The notes beneath the pieces were generated by a model. That model worked only from the letters and a program-made list of their open reading frames with translations. It made no database searches and had not been told where the DNA came from. A stretch of DNA of 64,000 nucleotides, taken from contig DUED01000030.1 in NCBI GenBank assembly GCA_011176685.1, positions 1-64,000 of the forward strand, written 5' to 3'. The DNA is from Anaerolineae bacterium (GTDB lineage: Bacteria > Chloroflexota > Anaerolineae > Anaerolineales > Anaerolineaceae). The position numbers were made by a program, and so were the translations under genes. Positions 1 to 8,365 of the stretch are shown piece by piece. Numbering within the stretch: the first letter of the stretch is position 1; each line of letters opens with the position of its first letter.

Positions 1-121
1 TACTTAAGGTTGCATTCCAGTATTAGTTATAAGACACCGATGGAAGTCCTTGAGCAGACTTTGTTTCATCACAGGAGACCACACTATTTACATTGCTAAG
101 TGGTACTAAAAATGGGGTGCA

Positions 122-142
122 CCTCACTTCTTGTGGGGTTTT
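122..142 (+). terminator. Possible rho-independent terminator of an upstream gene
   Basis: A 6-bp stem (CCTCAC with GTGGGG, one T-G pair) closes a TTCTT loop and is followed by TTTT. It would end a gene lying left of the window. No coding sequence was recognised in the first 390 bases besides this and the parS site. Confidence 0.45.
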
Positions 143-259
143 AACCATCTATTACTATAGAAATAAAATATTGTCGATATATAGATCTAATATTACACAT
201 AAACCAACACACAATAGCGATCTCTGTTGTAATAATAAGGGCCTTCAATAGCTATTAAA

Positions 260-275
260 TGTTTCACGTGAAACA
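260..275. other. parS: parS centromere site (ParB-binding palindrome)
   Basis: The 16-mer TGTTTCACGTGAAACA is seen exactly. It is identical to the established Bacillus-type parS consensus bound by chromosomal ParB/Spo0J. It is intergenic, about 117 bases upstream of the pdxS start. Because parS sites cluster near chromosome origins, it supports an origin-proximal location for this window. The ParB that binds it is not necessarily the ParB-like protein at 17 kb. Confidence 0.85.
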
Positions 276-391
276 TCCACCCACAATTGTATTATTATCA
301 ATAATTAAACTGACTTAGGAACATTTCGGCTAGACCCATGTGCGTGGTAGAATGGAAATACAATAGTGTTATTTATTTGGAGGTAATAGCA

Positions 392-1279
392 ATGGCTGTA
401 AAAACTGGCACTCCTACTGTTAAAAAAGGACTTGCTCAGATGTTAAAGGGCGGCGTGATCATGGATGTGGTCACTCCGGAACATGCCTGTATTGCCGAGG
501 ATGCTGGCGCGGTAGCCGTGATGGCACTGGAGCGTGTACCAGCTGATATCCGTGCCGAGGGGGGTGTAGCGCGCATGAGCGACCCTGAATTAATTCTCAA
601 AATTATGCAAGCGGTCAGCATTCCAGTAATGGCAAAAGTACGTATCGGGCATTTTGTTGAAGCGCAGATCGTTGAGGCATTAGGCGTGGATTATATTGAT
701 GAATCCGAGGTACTAACCCCCGCTGATGAGGAACATCATATCAACAAACATGTCTTTAAGGTGCCATTCGTTTGCGGCGCGCGTAATCTGGGCGAAGCTC
801 TGCGCCGTATTGGTGAAGGCGCGGCTATGATCCGTACCAAAGGCGAAGCAGGCACTGGTGATGTAGTCGAGGCAGTGCGCCACGCGCGGTGTGTACTGGG
901 CGAAATCCGCCATCTGCAAAACCTGCCGGATGAAGAAGTTATGTCCTTCACTAAAGAGATTGGTGCTCCTTATGAGTTGGTGCTTGAAACACACAAGCTG
1001 GGCAAGCTTCCAGTTGTCAACTTCGCCGCAGGCGGCATTGCCACTCCAGCAGATGCAGCCCTGATGATGCAACTTGGCCTGGATGGTATCTTTGTGGGAT
1101 CAGGTATATTCAAGTCCGGTGACCCCGCCAAGCGTGCGGCTGCTATTGTTAAAGCTGTGACTCATTACAATAATCCAAAAATTTTGGCAGAAGTCAGCCG
1201 CAATTTAGGCGAAGCGATGGTTGGCAGACAGATATCCAGTATTCCGGACCAGGAACTTATCGCTGACAGGGGTTGGTAA
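392..1279 (+). CDS. pdxS: Pyridoxal 5'-phosphate synthase lyase subunit PdxS
   Basis: PdxS condenses ribose 5-phosphate, glyceraldehyde 3-phosphate and ammonia into pyridoxal 5'-phosphate in the cytoplasm, taking ammonia from PdxT. The (beta/alpha)8 protein of 295 residues has the usual length. Visible active-site residues are Asp25 (VIMDVV), the Schiff-base Lys82 (VMAKVRIGH) and Lys151 in RTKGEAGTG. The start is placed at ATG 392 because GGAGG lies at 379-383; an in-frame ATG at 338 would add an unconserved extension without a ribosome site. pdxT starts 4 bases after the stop, so the two are very probably one operon. Confidence 0.97.
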   Translation: MAVKTGTPTVKKGLAQMLKGGVIMDVVTPEHACIAEDAGAVAVMALERVPADIRAEGGVARMSDPELILKIMQAVSIPVMAKVRIGHFVEAQIVEALGVDYIDESEVLTPADEEHHINKHVFKVPFVCGARNLGEALRRIGEGAAMIRTKGEAGTGDVVEAVRHARCVLGEIRHLQNLPDEEVMSFTKEIGAPYELVLETHKLGKLPVVNFAAGGIATPADAALMMQLGLDGIFVGSGIFKSGDPAKRAAAIVKAVTHYNNPKILAEVSRNLGEAMVGRQISSIPDQELIADRGW

Positions 1280-1283
1280 CCCT

Positions 1284-1862
1284 GTGAAAGTAGGTATACT
1301 AGCCCTGCAGGGCGATTTTATCGAGCATGAACATATTCTTAATCAATTAGGGGTTGAAACATATCAAGTTCGCCTAGCAGACCAGCTTGAAAACATGGAT
1401 GGACTTATCGTCCCGGGTGGGGAATCTACGACCATCGGTAAAATGGCGGTTGATTTTAAAATGATTGAACCACTGCGGACATTCGGCAAACAGCATGCCA
1501 TCTGGGGCACTTGCGCGGGCAGCATCTTTCTCTCCAAAGATGCGCGCCGCGATCAGCCCTTGCTGGGCTTAATGGACATCATTGTGGAACGCAACGCCTT
1601 CGGCCACCAGGTGAGCAGCTTTGAGACAAATCTAAAAATTCCCTGCCTGAAAAGTGGGGGGGGTCGCAATCCAGCTTTTCACGCCGTCTTTATCCGTGCC
1701 CCATTGATCGAAAGTGTTTCTGGTAACACAAAGGTTCTTTCCACGTTACCGGATGGGAAAATTGTGGCAGCTCAGCAAGGCAAACTGCTGGCAACCTCCT
1801 TCCATCCAGAACTATCTAAAGATGACCGTTTTCACCGCTATTTTTTGGAGTTGCTAAAATAA
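1284..1862 (+). CDS. pdxT: Pyridoxal 5'-phosphate synthase glutaminase subunit PdxT
   Basis: Class I-like glutamine amidotransferase that hydrolyses glutamine and channels ammonia to PdxS. The GTG start at 1284 gives 192 residues, normal for the family, and begins VKVGILALQGDF as in homologues; an upstream ATG at 1221 lies inside pdxS and is rejected. The triad is visible: Cys77 in WGTCAGS, His174 and Glu176 in SFHPELS, plus the GGES oxyanion loop at 45-48. It follows pdxS by 4 bases, which fits the 1:1 synthase complex. Confidence 0.95.
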   Translation: MKVGILALQGDFIEHEHILNQLGVETYQVRLADQLENMDGLIVPGGESTTIGKMAVDFKMIEPLRTFGKQHAIWGTCAGSIFLSKDARRDQPLLGLMDIIVERNAFGHQVSSFETNLKIPCLKSGGGRNPAFHAVFIRAPLIESVSGNTKVLSTLPDGKIVAAQQGKLLATSFHPELSKDDRFHRYFLELLK

Positions 1863-1921
1863 TTTACCGCTCGTTTTCTTTATTTGATCTTCACTTCCTC
1901 ATCAGTCATCAGCATGACATC

Positions 1922-2797
1922 ATGCGCTTTGATAACCAGCGCTTGCTTTTATACAGCATTTCAAACCCCGTATTAGATTTTTCCCTTGATTTGCTTTTTT
2001 CAAGAGGGGATGTCTTAACCGCTGTAGTAAAAGAGGAAAGAGAAAAAGCCCTCTGCTTAGTCCATTTAGATAATACAACTGCTCACTTGTCTTTTTTGCT
2101 CACTTCCAATTTGCAATCAAAAGCATCCTTGTTCTTACTGGATGAGTTATGCAAATCATGCGGGCACAAGGGTATCAGACATTTGCTTGCAGATGTAACC
2201 GAGCAACATGATGTAAATGAACTGGTGCGCCAGGTTGGTTTTTCAAGTTATGGTTCACAAAAGATCTGGAAAATCCGTCACATCCTGCAGGAGAGTGCCT
2301 CATCCGATCTAATTTGGCATTTTGCAAGAAAAGACGATTTCCACGCCGTACATTCACTTTATAACCGCCTGCTTCCCCCAATAGAAAAAGCTCTACAACC
2401 CTGGCATTCTCAACGGGATAATTTCCACTATCTTGAACGGTGCAACTCAATAGTGGGTGTGGCAAGGGTGCGCAAACATCTTGATCGGATTATCGTCTGG
2501 CCCCTGTTTGACTCCATCCAAATAGAGGAAACGCAAGCAGTTCTTTTATCTTTAATAGCACGATGGGTAAATGCTCACTATAGCGTATATGTTGCTATCC
2601 GCTCTCACCAAGAACAGCTGGGGGAAGTATTGGAGAGGATAGGAGAGCAGGCGCTTCCCAGGCAAGTTTTAATGGTCAAGCATTTGGTTGAGTTCCATCC
2701 GATAAATCTGCCGGTTGTCAATCAATCAGTAAACAATAAGCGACGGCCTGAACCATCTACACCTTTTGTTCACTCCGAGACTCAAGATTGCCCTTGA
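1922..2797 (+). CDS. GNAT-like N-acetyltransferase fold protein, substrate unknown
   Basis: A 291-residue protein with no name I recognise. Residues about 65-120 read like a GNAT acetyl-CoA-binding segment: a helix-rich stretch, then LLADVTEQHDVNELVRQVGFSSYG, in which 'NELVRQVGF' is the typical end of a GNAT domain. A second, weaker alpha/beta half follows, so it may be a two-domain GNAT-like protein. The tail after about residue 265 is polar and low in structure. It sits between pdxT and the R3H ATPase on the same strand with gaps of 59 and 54 bases. Function is inferred from fold only. Confidence 0.5.
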   Translation: MRFDNQRLLLYSISNPVLDFSLDLLFSRGDVLTAVVKEEREKALCLVHLDNTTAHLSFLLTSNLQSKASLFLLDELCKSCGHKGIRHLLADVTEQHDVNELVRQVGFSSYGSQKIWKIRHILQESASSDLIWHFARKDDFHAVHSLYNRLLPPIEKALQPWHSQRDNFHYLERCNSIVGVARVRKHLDRIIVWPLFDSIQIEETQAVLLSLIARWVNAHYSVYVAIRSHQEQLGEVLERIGEQALPRQVLMVKHLVEFHPINLPVVNQSVNNKRRPEPSTPFVHSETQDCP

Positions 2798-2851
2798 TCA
2801 TTAAACACTCAAATCATGCGGATTTAATGGGATAATGGTATCAAAGGTAGA

Positions 2852-4459
2852 ATGATACAAAAAAGAATTACCGACGATTTACCTGCGCTGTTGGCAGTAT
2901 TACCTGACAACTACACCAGGAAAGTAAAAGAACTTGATAACTTTGATGAACTACTAGAGATCATCCTTGATCTCGGCCGCCAGCCGATAGCACGCTTCAT
3001 TGACCGTGAAGTAGCACTAGATAATGCTGAAGTAACACATGCCGTGATTAATGATGCCGTCTCACGCATTGGTGAGTTTGACGCAGATAACCGTGCAGGT
3101 ATCGAACGCACATTGCATCGAATTTCTGCTATACGGAATAAACATGGGGGCATTGTTGGTCTGACCTGCCGGGTGGGGCGGGCTGTTTACGGCACCATTG
3201 ACATTATCCAAGATCTTGTAGAATCCGGTAAAAGCATCCTGCTCCTGGGAAGACCCGGTATAGGAAAAACAACTATGCTGCGCGAGGCAGCGCGTATCCT
3301 AGCAGAAAAGACGCGTGTTGTGATCGTGGACACATCTAACGAAATCGGCGGTGACGGTGATGTACCGCACCCAGCTGTAGGGCACGCGCGCCGCATGCAG
3401 GTCGCCAAGCCCTCTCTGCAGCATGAAGTGATGATAGAGGCAGTTGAAAACCATAATCCCGAGGTTATTGTGATCGATGAGATCGGGCGTGAGCTAGAGG
3501 CCATTGCTGCCCGCACCATCGCTGAGCGCGGTGTGCAGTTAGTAGCAACTGCCCATGGTCGCACACTGGAAAACTTACTGCTAAACCCTACTCTTTCAGA
3601 CTTGATTGGAGGAATTGAATCGGTTACGCTTTCAGATGAAGAAGCTCGCCGGCGTGGCACACAGAAAACAGTTCTTGAACGACGCGCACCGCCTACTTTT
3701 GAAGTGCTGGTGGAAATTCAAGAGCGTAATCACCTAGTGGTACACACTGATGTGGCATCAGCAGTTGATGCATTGGTACGTGGTTATCCTCTTCACCCAG
3801 AAATCCGAGATCGCGATGAAAGTGGTGAAATTCACATCGAGCGACCATCTCGGCCAGCCATGGTGCTCACGCGAGCACAGGGGCTGCGTCGCCAGAACGG
3901 CAACGACCTCGAAAAGGCTAATAATAGCCGTGGTATAAAAAAAACACAATCCAAGGTAGGTAAACACTCACCAACTAAAATCCAAGCAATTTTGCCATCC
4001 ATTAATATTTTTCCTTACGGAGTAGCACGTAACTGTCTGATACAAGCCACCAAACGTCTAGGCGTACCCGCCAACATCGTCCGCGACCTGGATAGCGCGA
4101 ATATATTGATTACGCTCAAGTCTTATTACCGCCGCCGCCAGAAATCCATCCAGGAAGCAGAAGAGCGCGCAATTCCCATTTATGTGCTGCGTTCCAACTC
4201 CGCCAACCATATAGAACAATTGCTGGTAGAACTATTCAACATTAATGAGCCAGGCATTAATCAGATCCATTTAGAAAAGGTCAGTGCCCAAACTCAGGCA
4301 GCTATTGAAGCCGTACGAAACGGACAGCGCTGGATTGATCTGCCGCCTGCCTCTGCATGGGCACGGCGCATCCAGCACACATTAGCGCGCCAATCCGAAC
4401 TTACCTCACATTCTTATGGCAAAGAACCTAACCGCCATGTACGCATTTTTCGCGAGTAG
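2852..4459 (+). CDS. SpoIIIAA/Ycf45-type AAA ATPase with C-terminal R3H domain
   Basis: A 535-residue ATPase of the family often annotated as single-stranded nucleic acid binding R3H protein. Walker A is GRPGIGKT at 133-140 and Walker B EVIVIDEIG near 204-212. The central part resembles SpoIIIAA and plastid Ycf45. The last ~60 residues hold an R3H-like segment (about RRIQHTLARQSELTSHSYG then NRHVRIF), which binds single-stranded nucleic acid in other proteins. The role in the cell is not established. It lies 5 bases upstream of tmk, suggesting co-transcription. Confidence 0.85.
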   Translation: MIQKRITDDLPALLAVLPDNYTRKVKELDNFDELLEIILDLGRQPIARFIDREVALDNAEVTHAVINDAVSRIGEFDADNRAGIERTLHRISAIRNKHGGIVGLTCRVGRAVYGTIDIIQDLVESGKSILLLGRPGIGKTTMLREAARILAEKTRVVIVDTSNEIGGDGDVPHPAVGHARRMQVAKPSLQHEVMIEAVENHNPEVIVIDEIGRELEAIAARTIAERGVQLVATAHGRTLENLLLNPTLSDLIGGIESVTLSDEEARRRGTQKTVLERRAPPTFEVLVEIQERNHLVVHTDVASAVDALVRGYPLHPEIRDRDESGEIHIERPSRPAMVLTRAQGLRRQNGNDLEKANNSRGIKKTQSKVGKHSPTKIQAILPSINIFPYGVARNCLIQATKRLGVPANIVRDLDSANILITLKSYYRRRQKSIQEAEERAIPIYVLRSNSANHIEQLLVELFNINEPGINQIHLEKVSAQTQAAIEAVRNGQRWIDLPPASAWARRIQHTLARQSELTSHSYGKEPNRHVRIFRE

Positions 4460-4464
4460 AAACA

Positions 4465-5094
4465 ATGTTTATTACCTTTGAAGGACCTGACGGCAGTGGA
4501 AAAACCTTACAAATCCGCCTCCTTGCGAAATTTTTACGCACGAAGGATTATATAGTTTTCACCGCACGCGAACCCGGGGGAACTGAGATTGGTGATCAGG
4601 TTCGTAATATCTTGATGGACATGAAAAACACCGCTATGCACCCGCGTACTGAAACGTTGCTGTTCTGCGCTGCACGTGCACAAATTGTTGAAGAAATAAT
4701 TAAACCGCACTTAAAAAAGGGCGAGGTCGTTCTGCTTGACCGCTATGCCGATTCCACCATGGCTTATCAGGGCTATGGTCATCAGAATGACCTGGATTTA
4801 ATCCGTAGATTGCTTGATTTTGCCACTGGTAGACTCAAACCGGACTTAACTCTTCTGCTGGACCTCGACCCTGATGAAGGGCTGCGTCGCCGTCAGCAGG
4901 GTGGCGGAGAGTGGAACCGCATGGATGCCTATCAGCTCGCCTTGCATCAACGCGTGCACGCTGGCTATCTTGAAATGGCAAAACAGGAACCCGAACGTTG
5001 GCGCATCGTAAACGCCAACCAGCCACCAGATGTGGTACAATCGCTGCTACGAAAAATAGTTTCGGAGTATTTAACCCATAATTATCCTAAATAA
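4465..5094 (+). CDS. tmk: Thymidylate kinase
   Basis: Phosphorylates dTMP to dTDP with ATP, an essential cytoplasmic step of dTTP synthesis. The 209-residue length is typical. P-loop GPDGSGKT occupies 7-14, the REPGG segment is at 35-39 and the DRY motif at 92-94, followed by DSTMAYQG, which contacts the thymidine base. It starts 5 bases after the R3H ATPase stop, and a lipoprotein gene follows after 21 bases, so all three probably share a transcript. Confidence 0.96.
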   Translation: MFITFEGPDGSGKTLQIRLLAKFLRTKDYIVFTAREPGGTEIGDQVRNILMDMKNTAMHPRTETLLFCAARAQIVEEIIKPHLKKGEVVLLDRYADSTMAYQGYGHQNDLDLIRRLLDFATGRLKPDLTLLLDLDPDEGLRRRQQGGGEWNRMDAYQLALHQRVHAGYLEMAKQEPERWRIVNANQPPDVVQSLLRKIVSEYLTHNYPK

Positions 5095-5115
5095 ACAGAA
5101 GGGCAAATTATATCT

Positions 5116-6366
5116 ATGCGTAAAACCATTGCTTCAATATTACTAATCCTTATACTGTCGGTCTCGGCTTGCTCCCCCAAAAACGAGGGGCCAGATGGAG
5201 ACACACACGAAAATGAAAACCCCAGCAAAACTGTTGTAGGAAATGAAGACACAGCAAGCAGCGAGCCGACACCCGAACCTTATACTGACGCAGATCAACC
5301 CTGCAAGCCTTTCAGTATAATCGACCAGGTTATTATAGAGCCCGCCGCAAATATCCCACCAGTATCAGATGAAGATCGGGTATATGGTCCTGAAGACGCT
5401 GTTGTGACCTTCCTTGAGTACACCGATTTTCAATGCCCATTCTGCGCGCAGCTAGAGCCCATGTTAGTTGCTGTTCAAGCAGCTTTCCCTGAAGATGTGC
5501 GCTTGGTCTTCCGGCATTGGCCATTAAGTAATCATGATAAAGCCATCATTACCGCACAAGCTGCAGAAGCAGCAAAAAATCAGGGCAAATTCTTCGATAT
5601 GAAAAATTTCGTTTTCGATCACCGTGACGATTGGGTTAATTTATCAGTCAAGGATTTTGAAACATGGATAATAGATCAAGCCACATCCCTAAACTTAAAT
5701 GTTCAACAATTCACAAATGATCTTCACGACGAAAATATCACCCGATACTTAGAAGATGCCTATCAAGAAGGTATCAATCTCGGGCTGCAGGGCACACCCA
5801 CTCTGTTATTAAATGGTTCCTTGTATGGGGGCCGGCGCAATGTGGATGATTTTAAAATCCTAGTGGAATTAGTCAAACACAAGGAAAAGGAATTTGTTGG
5901 TTGTCCTCCCACAGTTATTCAAGAAGGTAAGGATTACACCTCAAAAATTGCTACTGTCAAAGGTGATATCACCATAGACTTATTTGTAGACCAGACACCC
6001 ACTACTGTAAATAATTTTATTTTTCTCGCCAAAAAGGGCTGGTATGACAATAATTCCCTATTAATTGTCGATGATAATTTTATCCTAACTGGTGATCCTT
6101 CTGGAACTAGAAATGGCGGGCCAGGTTATGTGTTCATGGATGAGATTAGTGAGGAAATAACCTTCAAAGAAGCCGGCATGGTGGCTATGTACAATTTTGG
6201 TCCAGGCACAGGCACCAACGGCAGCATGTTCTTCATCACTAAAAACGCATTGGAGGTCTTTAACGGTCTCTATACCATATTCGGCAAAGTGATTGATGGT
6301 ATGGATGTGGTCACCGCACTAACCAAAGAAGATACAATCCTGAGTATCACCATCACGGAAAGCTAA
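5116..6366 (+). CDS. Lipoprotein fusing a DsbA-like thioredoxin domain to a degenerate cyclophilin domain
   Basis: A 416-residue exported lipoprotein. A hydrophobic signal ends in lipobox SVSAC with Cys19, followed by an acidic Ser/Thr/Pro linker. Residues about 85-255 form a DsbA/thioredoxin-like domain with CPFC at 107-110 and a cis-Pro loop GTPTLLLNG. Residues about 275-412 match cyclophilin (GGPGY, GSMFFIT, LYTIFGKV), but the FHRV segment carrying the catalytic Arg reads LLIV, so prolyl isomerase activity is doubtful. The pairing suggests extracytoplasmic disulfide exchange and folding. The next gene overlaps its stop. Confidence 0.85.
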   Translation: MRKTIASILLILILSVSACSPKNEGPDGDTHENENPSKTVVGNEDTASSEPTPEPYTDADQPCKPFSIIDQVIIEPAANIPPVSDEDRVYGPEDAVVTFLEYTDFQCPFCAQLEPMLVAVQAAFPEDVRLVFRHWPLSNHDKAIITAQAAEAAKNQGKFFDMKNFVFDHRDDWVNLSVKDFETWIIDQATSLNLNVQQFTNDLHDENITRYLEDAYQEGINLGLQGTPTLLLNGSLYGGRRNVDDFKILVELVKHKEKEFVGCPPTVIQEGKDYTSKIATVKGDITIDLFVDQTPTTVNNFIFLAKKGWYDNNSLLIVDDNFILTGDPSGTRNGGPGYVFMDEISEEITFKEAGMVAMYNFGPGTGTNGSMFFITKNALEVFNGLYTIFGKVIDGMDVVTALTKEDTILSITITES

Positions 6367-7598
6367 TGCAGCCCCACAAAAGTAGACCATGGTTGACTAT
6401 CGGGCAACTGCTGGTCAGCTCTCTCGGCTGTCTAGTCAGTTTGCTCGTCGCTTCTATATCTTTCATCAGCGGCTGCTCATTATTGCTGAACACAGCTGCC
6501 CCTAACCAAGAGAGTATACCGTTTTATTCCATTGCTGCTATTGGGTTTTTCCTGTGTGCGCTGCATGCAATTTCACTGACTCATGCGGTACGGCGATTAA
6601 GGGGCAAAGCCCGGCATGTGCACCCACCAAAACGTCTTTACCGCACTGCCACTTTCCTCATGCTGGGCTGGCCGCTCATTTTACTTGCGGGTTATTATGT
6701 CAGCCAGTCTGAATCCGGCTATTTTTTCATGCCAATCATCAATCTTATGTCAGTTGTAATCCCTATCTGGTGGCTGTTGGAATACGGACGTCGCAAACTT
6801 GTACGCTCTTCCCCCCAGCGATCATGGGGTTTAATAAGCGCTAGTTTAAGCATCACTATTTCAGTGACTATCGCGCTGGAAGTGGTCATCCTTCTTACTG
6901 CAATATTCACACTGTTCATATTGCTGAGCACCCAGCCCGGTTGGGTGGAAACCTTTGAGCAACTCAACGCCTTGGCTTACTCTGTTGAATTAGACCTACA
7001 GGTTATCGAAAGATTCCTGCAAACTCTGATAGCAGAGCCGCTATCAGCCAGCATGTTATTTATAATTGTAGGCGCAGTAATGCCCCTAGTGGAGGAGTTC
7101 CTGAAACCATTAGCCATGTGGGCTTTGGCCAGGCGCAACCTCTCCCCCTCGGAGGGCTTTGTTTTAGGTCTACTCAGCGGTGCAGCTTTCGCATTGCTAG
7201 AGAGCGCTGGCTTGGTGAGCCAGCTTAGTGGAATAGTTTGGGCTCCTTTGGTGCTGCTGCGCTTCAGCACCAGCCTGCTGCATATCACAGCCAGCGGATT
7301 AGTGGGCTGGGGTTTAGCCAGCGCCTGGAGCAAAAAACTCTATAAACGCGCTATGCTCAGTTTCCTGGCTGCTGCAGCTCTACACGGGGTGTGGAACACT
7401 CTGGCACTGGCATTGGGCTTCTCCCCTTTCTTGTTATCGACAGAACCAGCAGCCTTCACACTTAGCGGAGGTCAAATAATAGCTGTGGTTTTAATGATCA
7501 CCGAGTTGATCGGCATATTCATCTTGCTGACCATAATGAACCATCGGCTGAGAAATGAAAGCATTACTCAAGATAATGTTGTAGAACCCGCCGCATAA
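6366..7598 (+). CDS. PrsW-family intramembrane metalloprotease
   Basis: A polytopic membrane protein of 410 residues with about nine hydrophobic segments. It carries the PrsW signature: EEFLK with Glu243, Glu244 and Lys247, Glu279 in GAAFALLES, His306 in LLHITASG and His340 in ALHGVWN. These residues fit the metal site of this protease family. PrsW of Bacillus cleaves an anti-sigma factor; the target here is unknown and no anti-sigma gene is adjacent. ATG overlaps the stop of the upstream lipoprotein gene (TAATG), so translation is probably coupled. Confidence 0.85.
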   Translation: MQPHKSRPWLTIGQLLVSSLGCLVSLLVASISFISGCSLLLNTAAPNQESIPFYSIAAIGFFLCALHAISLTHAVRRLRGKARHVHPPKRLYRTATFLMLGWPLILLAGYYVSQSESGYFFMPIINLMSVVIPIWWLLEYGRRKLVRSSPQRSWGLISASLSITISVTIALEVVILLTAIFTLFILLSTQPGWVETFEQLNALAYSVELDLQVIERFLQTLIAEPLSASMLFIIVGAVMPLVEEFLKPLAMWALARRNLSPSEGFVLGLLSGAAFALLESAGLVSQLSGIVWAPLVLLRFSTSLLHITASGLVGWGLASAWSKKLYKRAMLSFLAAAALHGVWNTLALALGFSPFLLSTEPAAFTLSGGQIIAVVLMITELIGIFILLTIMNHRLRNESITQDNVVEPAA

Positions 7599-7683
7599 AC
7601 ATATTTACTGCCATTAGATAACAACTAATCCCCAAAAAGTAATCAGAATACGGGGAGAATAATTCACAAAATAGGAGAGTTGC

Positions 7684-8352
7684 GTGAAACGTGACACAAT
7701 GCTGCACCTGGTGCGCTTCCTGATGAGAACTCTCACCAGGTCAGAATTTATCGGGCTGGAAAACCTGCCCGCAAGCGGCGGTGTAATTGTGGCTATCAAC
7801 CATATGAGCCACCTGGATACTCCTTTGCTGGGCGTGAATCCACGTCGCTCAGATATCACTGCGCTGGTGACCACCAAGTACCAAAAGCATGCATCTATTA
7901 AATGGGTCATCAACACAATTGAGGGTATCTGGATCGACCGCGACATCGCCGATTTCTCCGCCATCCGTAAAGCTGCCAAGGCACTGCAGAGCGGATTGGC
8001 GCTGGGTATCGCGCCGGAGGGTACACGTAGCAAAGACTATCAAATGCATCAGGGTAAACCCGGCATAGTACTGCTGGCGCTCAAAACCGGCGTGCCCATC
8101 GTGCCAGTCGGTATCTCCGGTACAGAAGATGCCATCCATAAACTCAAGCGCCTACGCCGTCCGCACATGGTTGCACGCTTTGGTAAAGCTTTTATCCTGC
8201 CGCCCATTGACAGGAAAAACCGCAAGGAAAAGGTGCGAGAATACATCGATGAGATTATGTGCCGCATCGCAGCACTGCTGCCAGAGAAATACTGGGGATA
8301 TTATAAGAATTATCCACGTGTAAAAAATTTGATCATGAAGAAACCTATATAG
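7684..8352 (+). CDS. 1-acyl-sn-glycerol-3-phosphate acyltransferase (PlsC family)
   Basis: Membrane-associated acyltransferase of 222 residues that would transfer a fatty acyl group to lysophosphatidate. The catalytic HX4D motif is NHMSHLD with His40 and Asp45, and the glycerophosphate-binding motif PEGTRS is at 111-116. The start is GTG at 7684 preceded by a GGAGAG ribosome site at about 7673-7678. comEC begins 13 bases downstream on the same strand. Confidence 0.9.
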   Translation: MKRDTMLHLVRFLMRTLTRSEFIGLENLPASGGVIVAINHMSHLDTPLLGVNPRRSDITALVTTKYQKHASIKWVINTIEGIWIDRDIADFSAIRKAAKALQSGLALGIAPEGTRSKDYQMHQGKPGIVLLALKTGVPIVPVGISGTEDAIHKLKRLRRPHMVARFGKAFILPPIDRKNRKEKVREYIDEIMCRIAALLPEKYWGYYKNYPRVKNLIMKKPI

Positions 8353-8365
8353 CATCAATCCAGTC

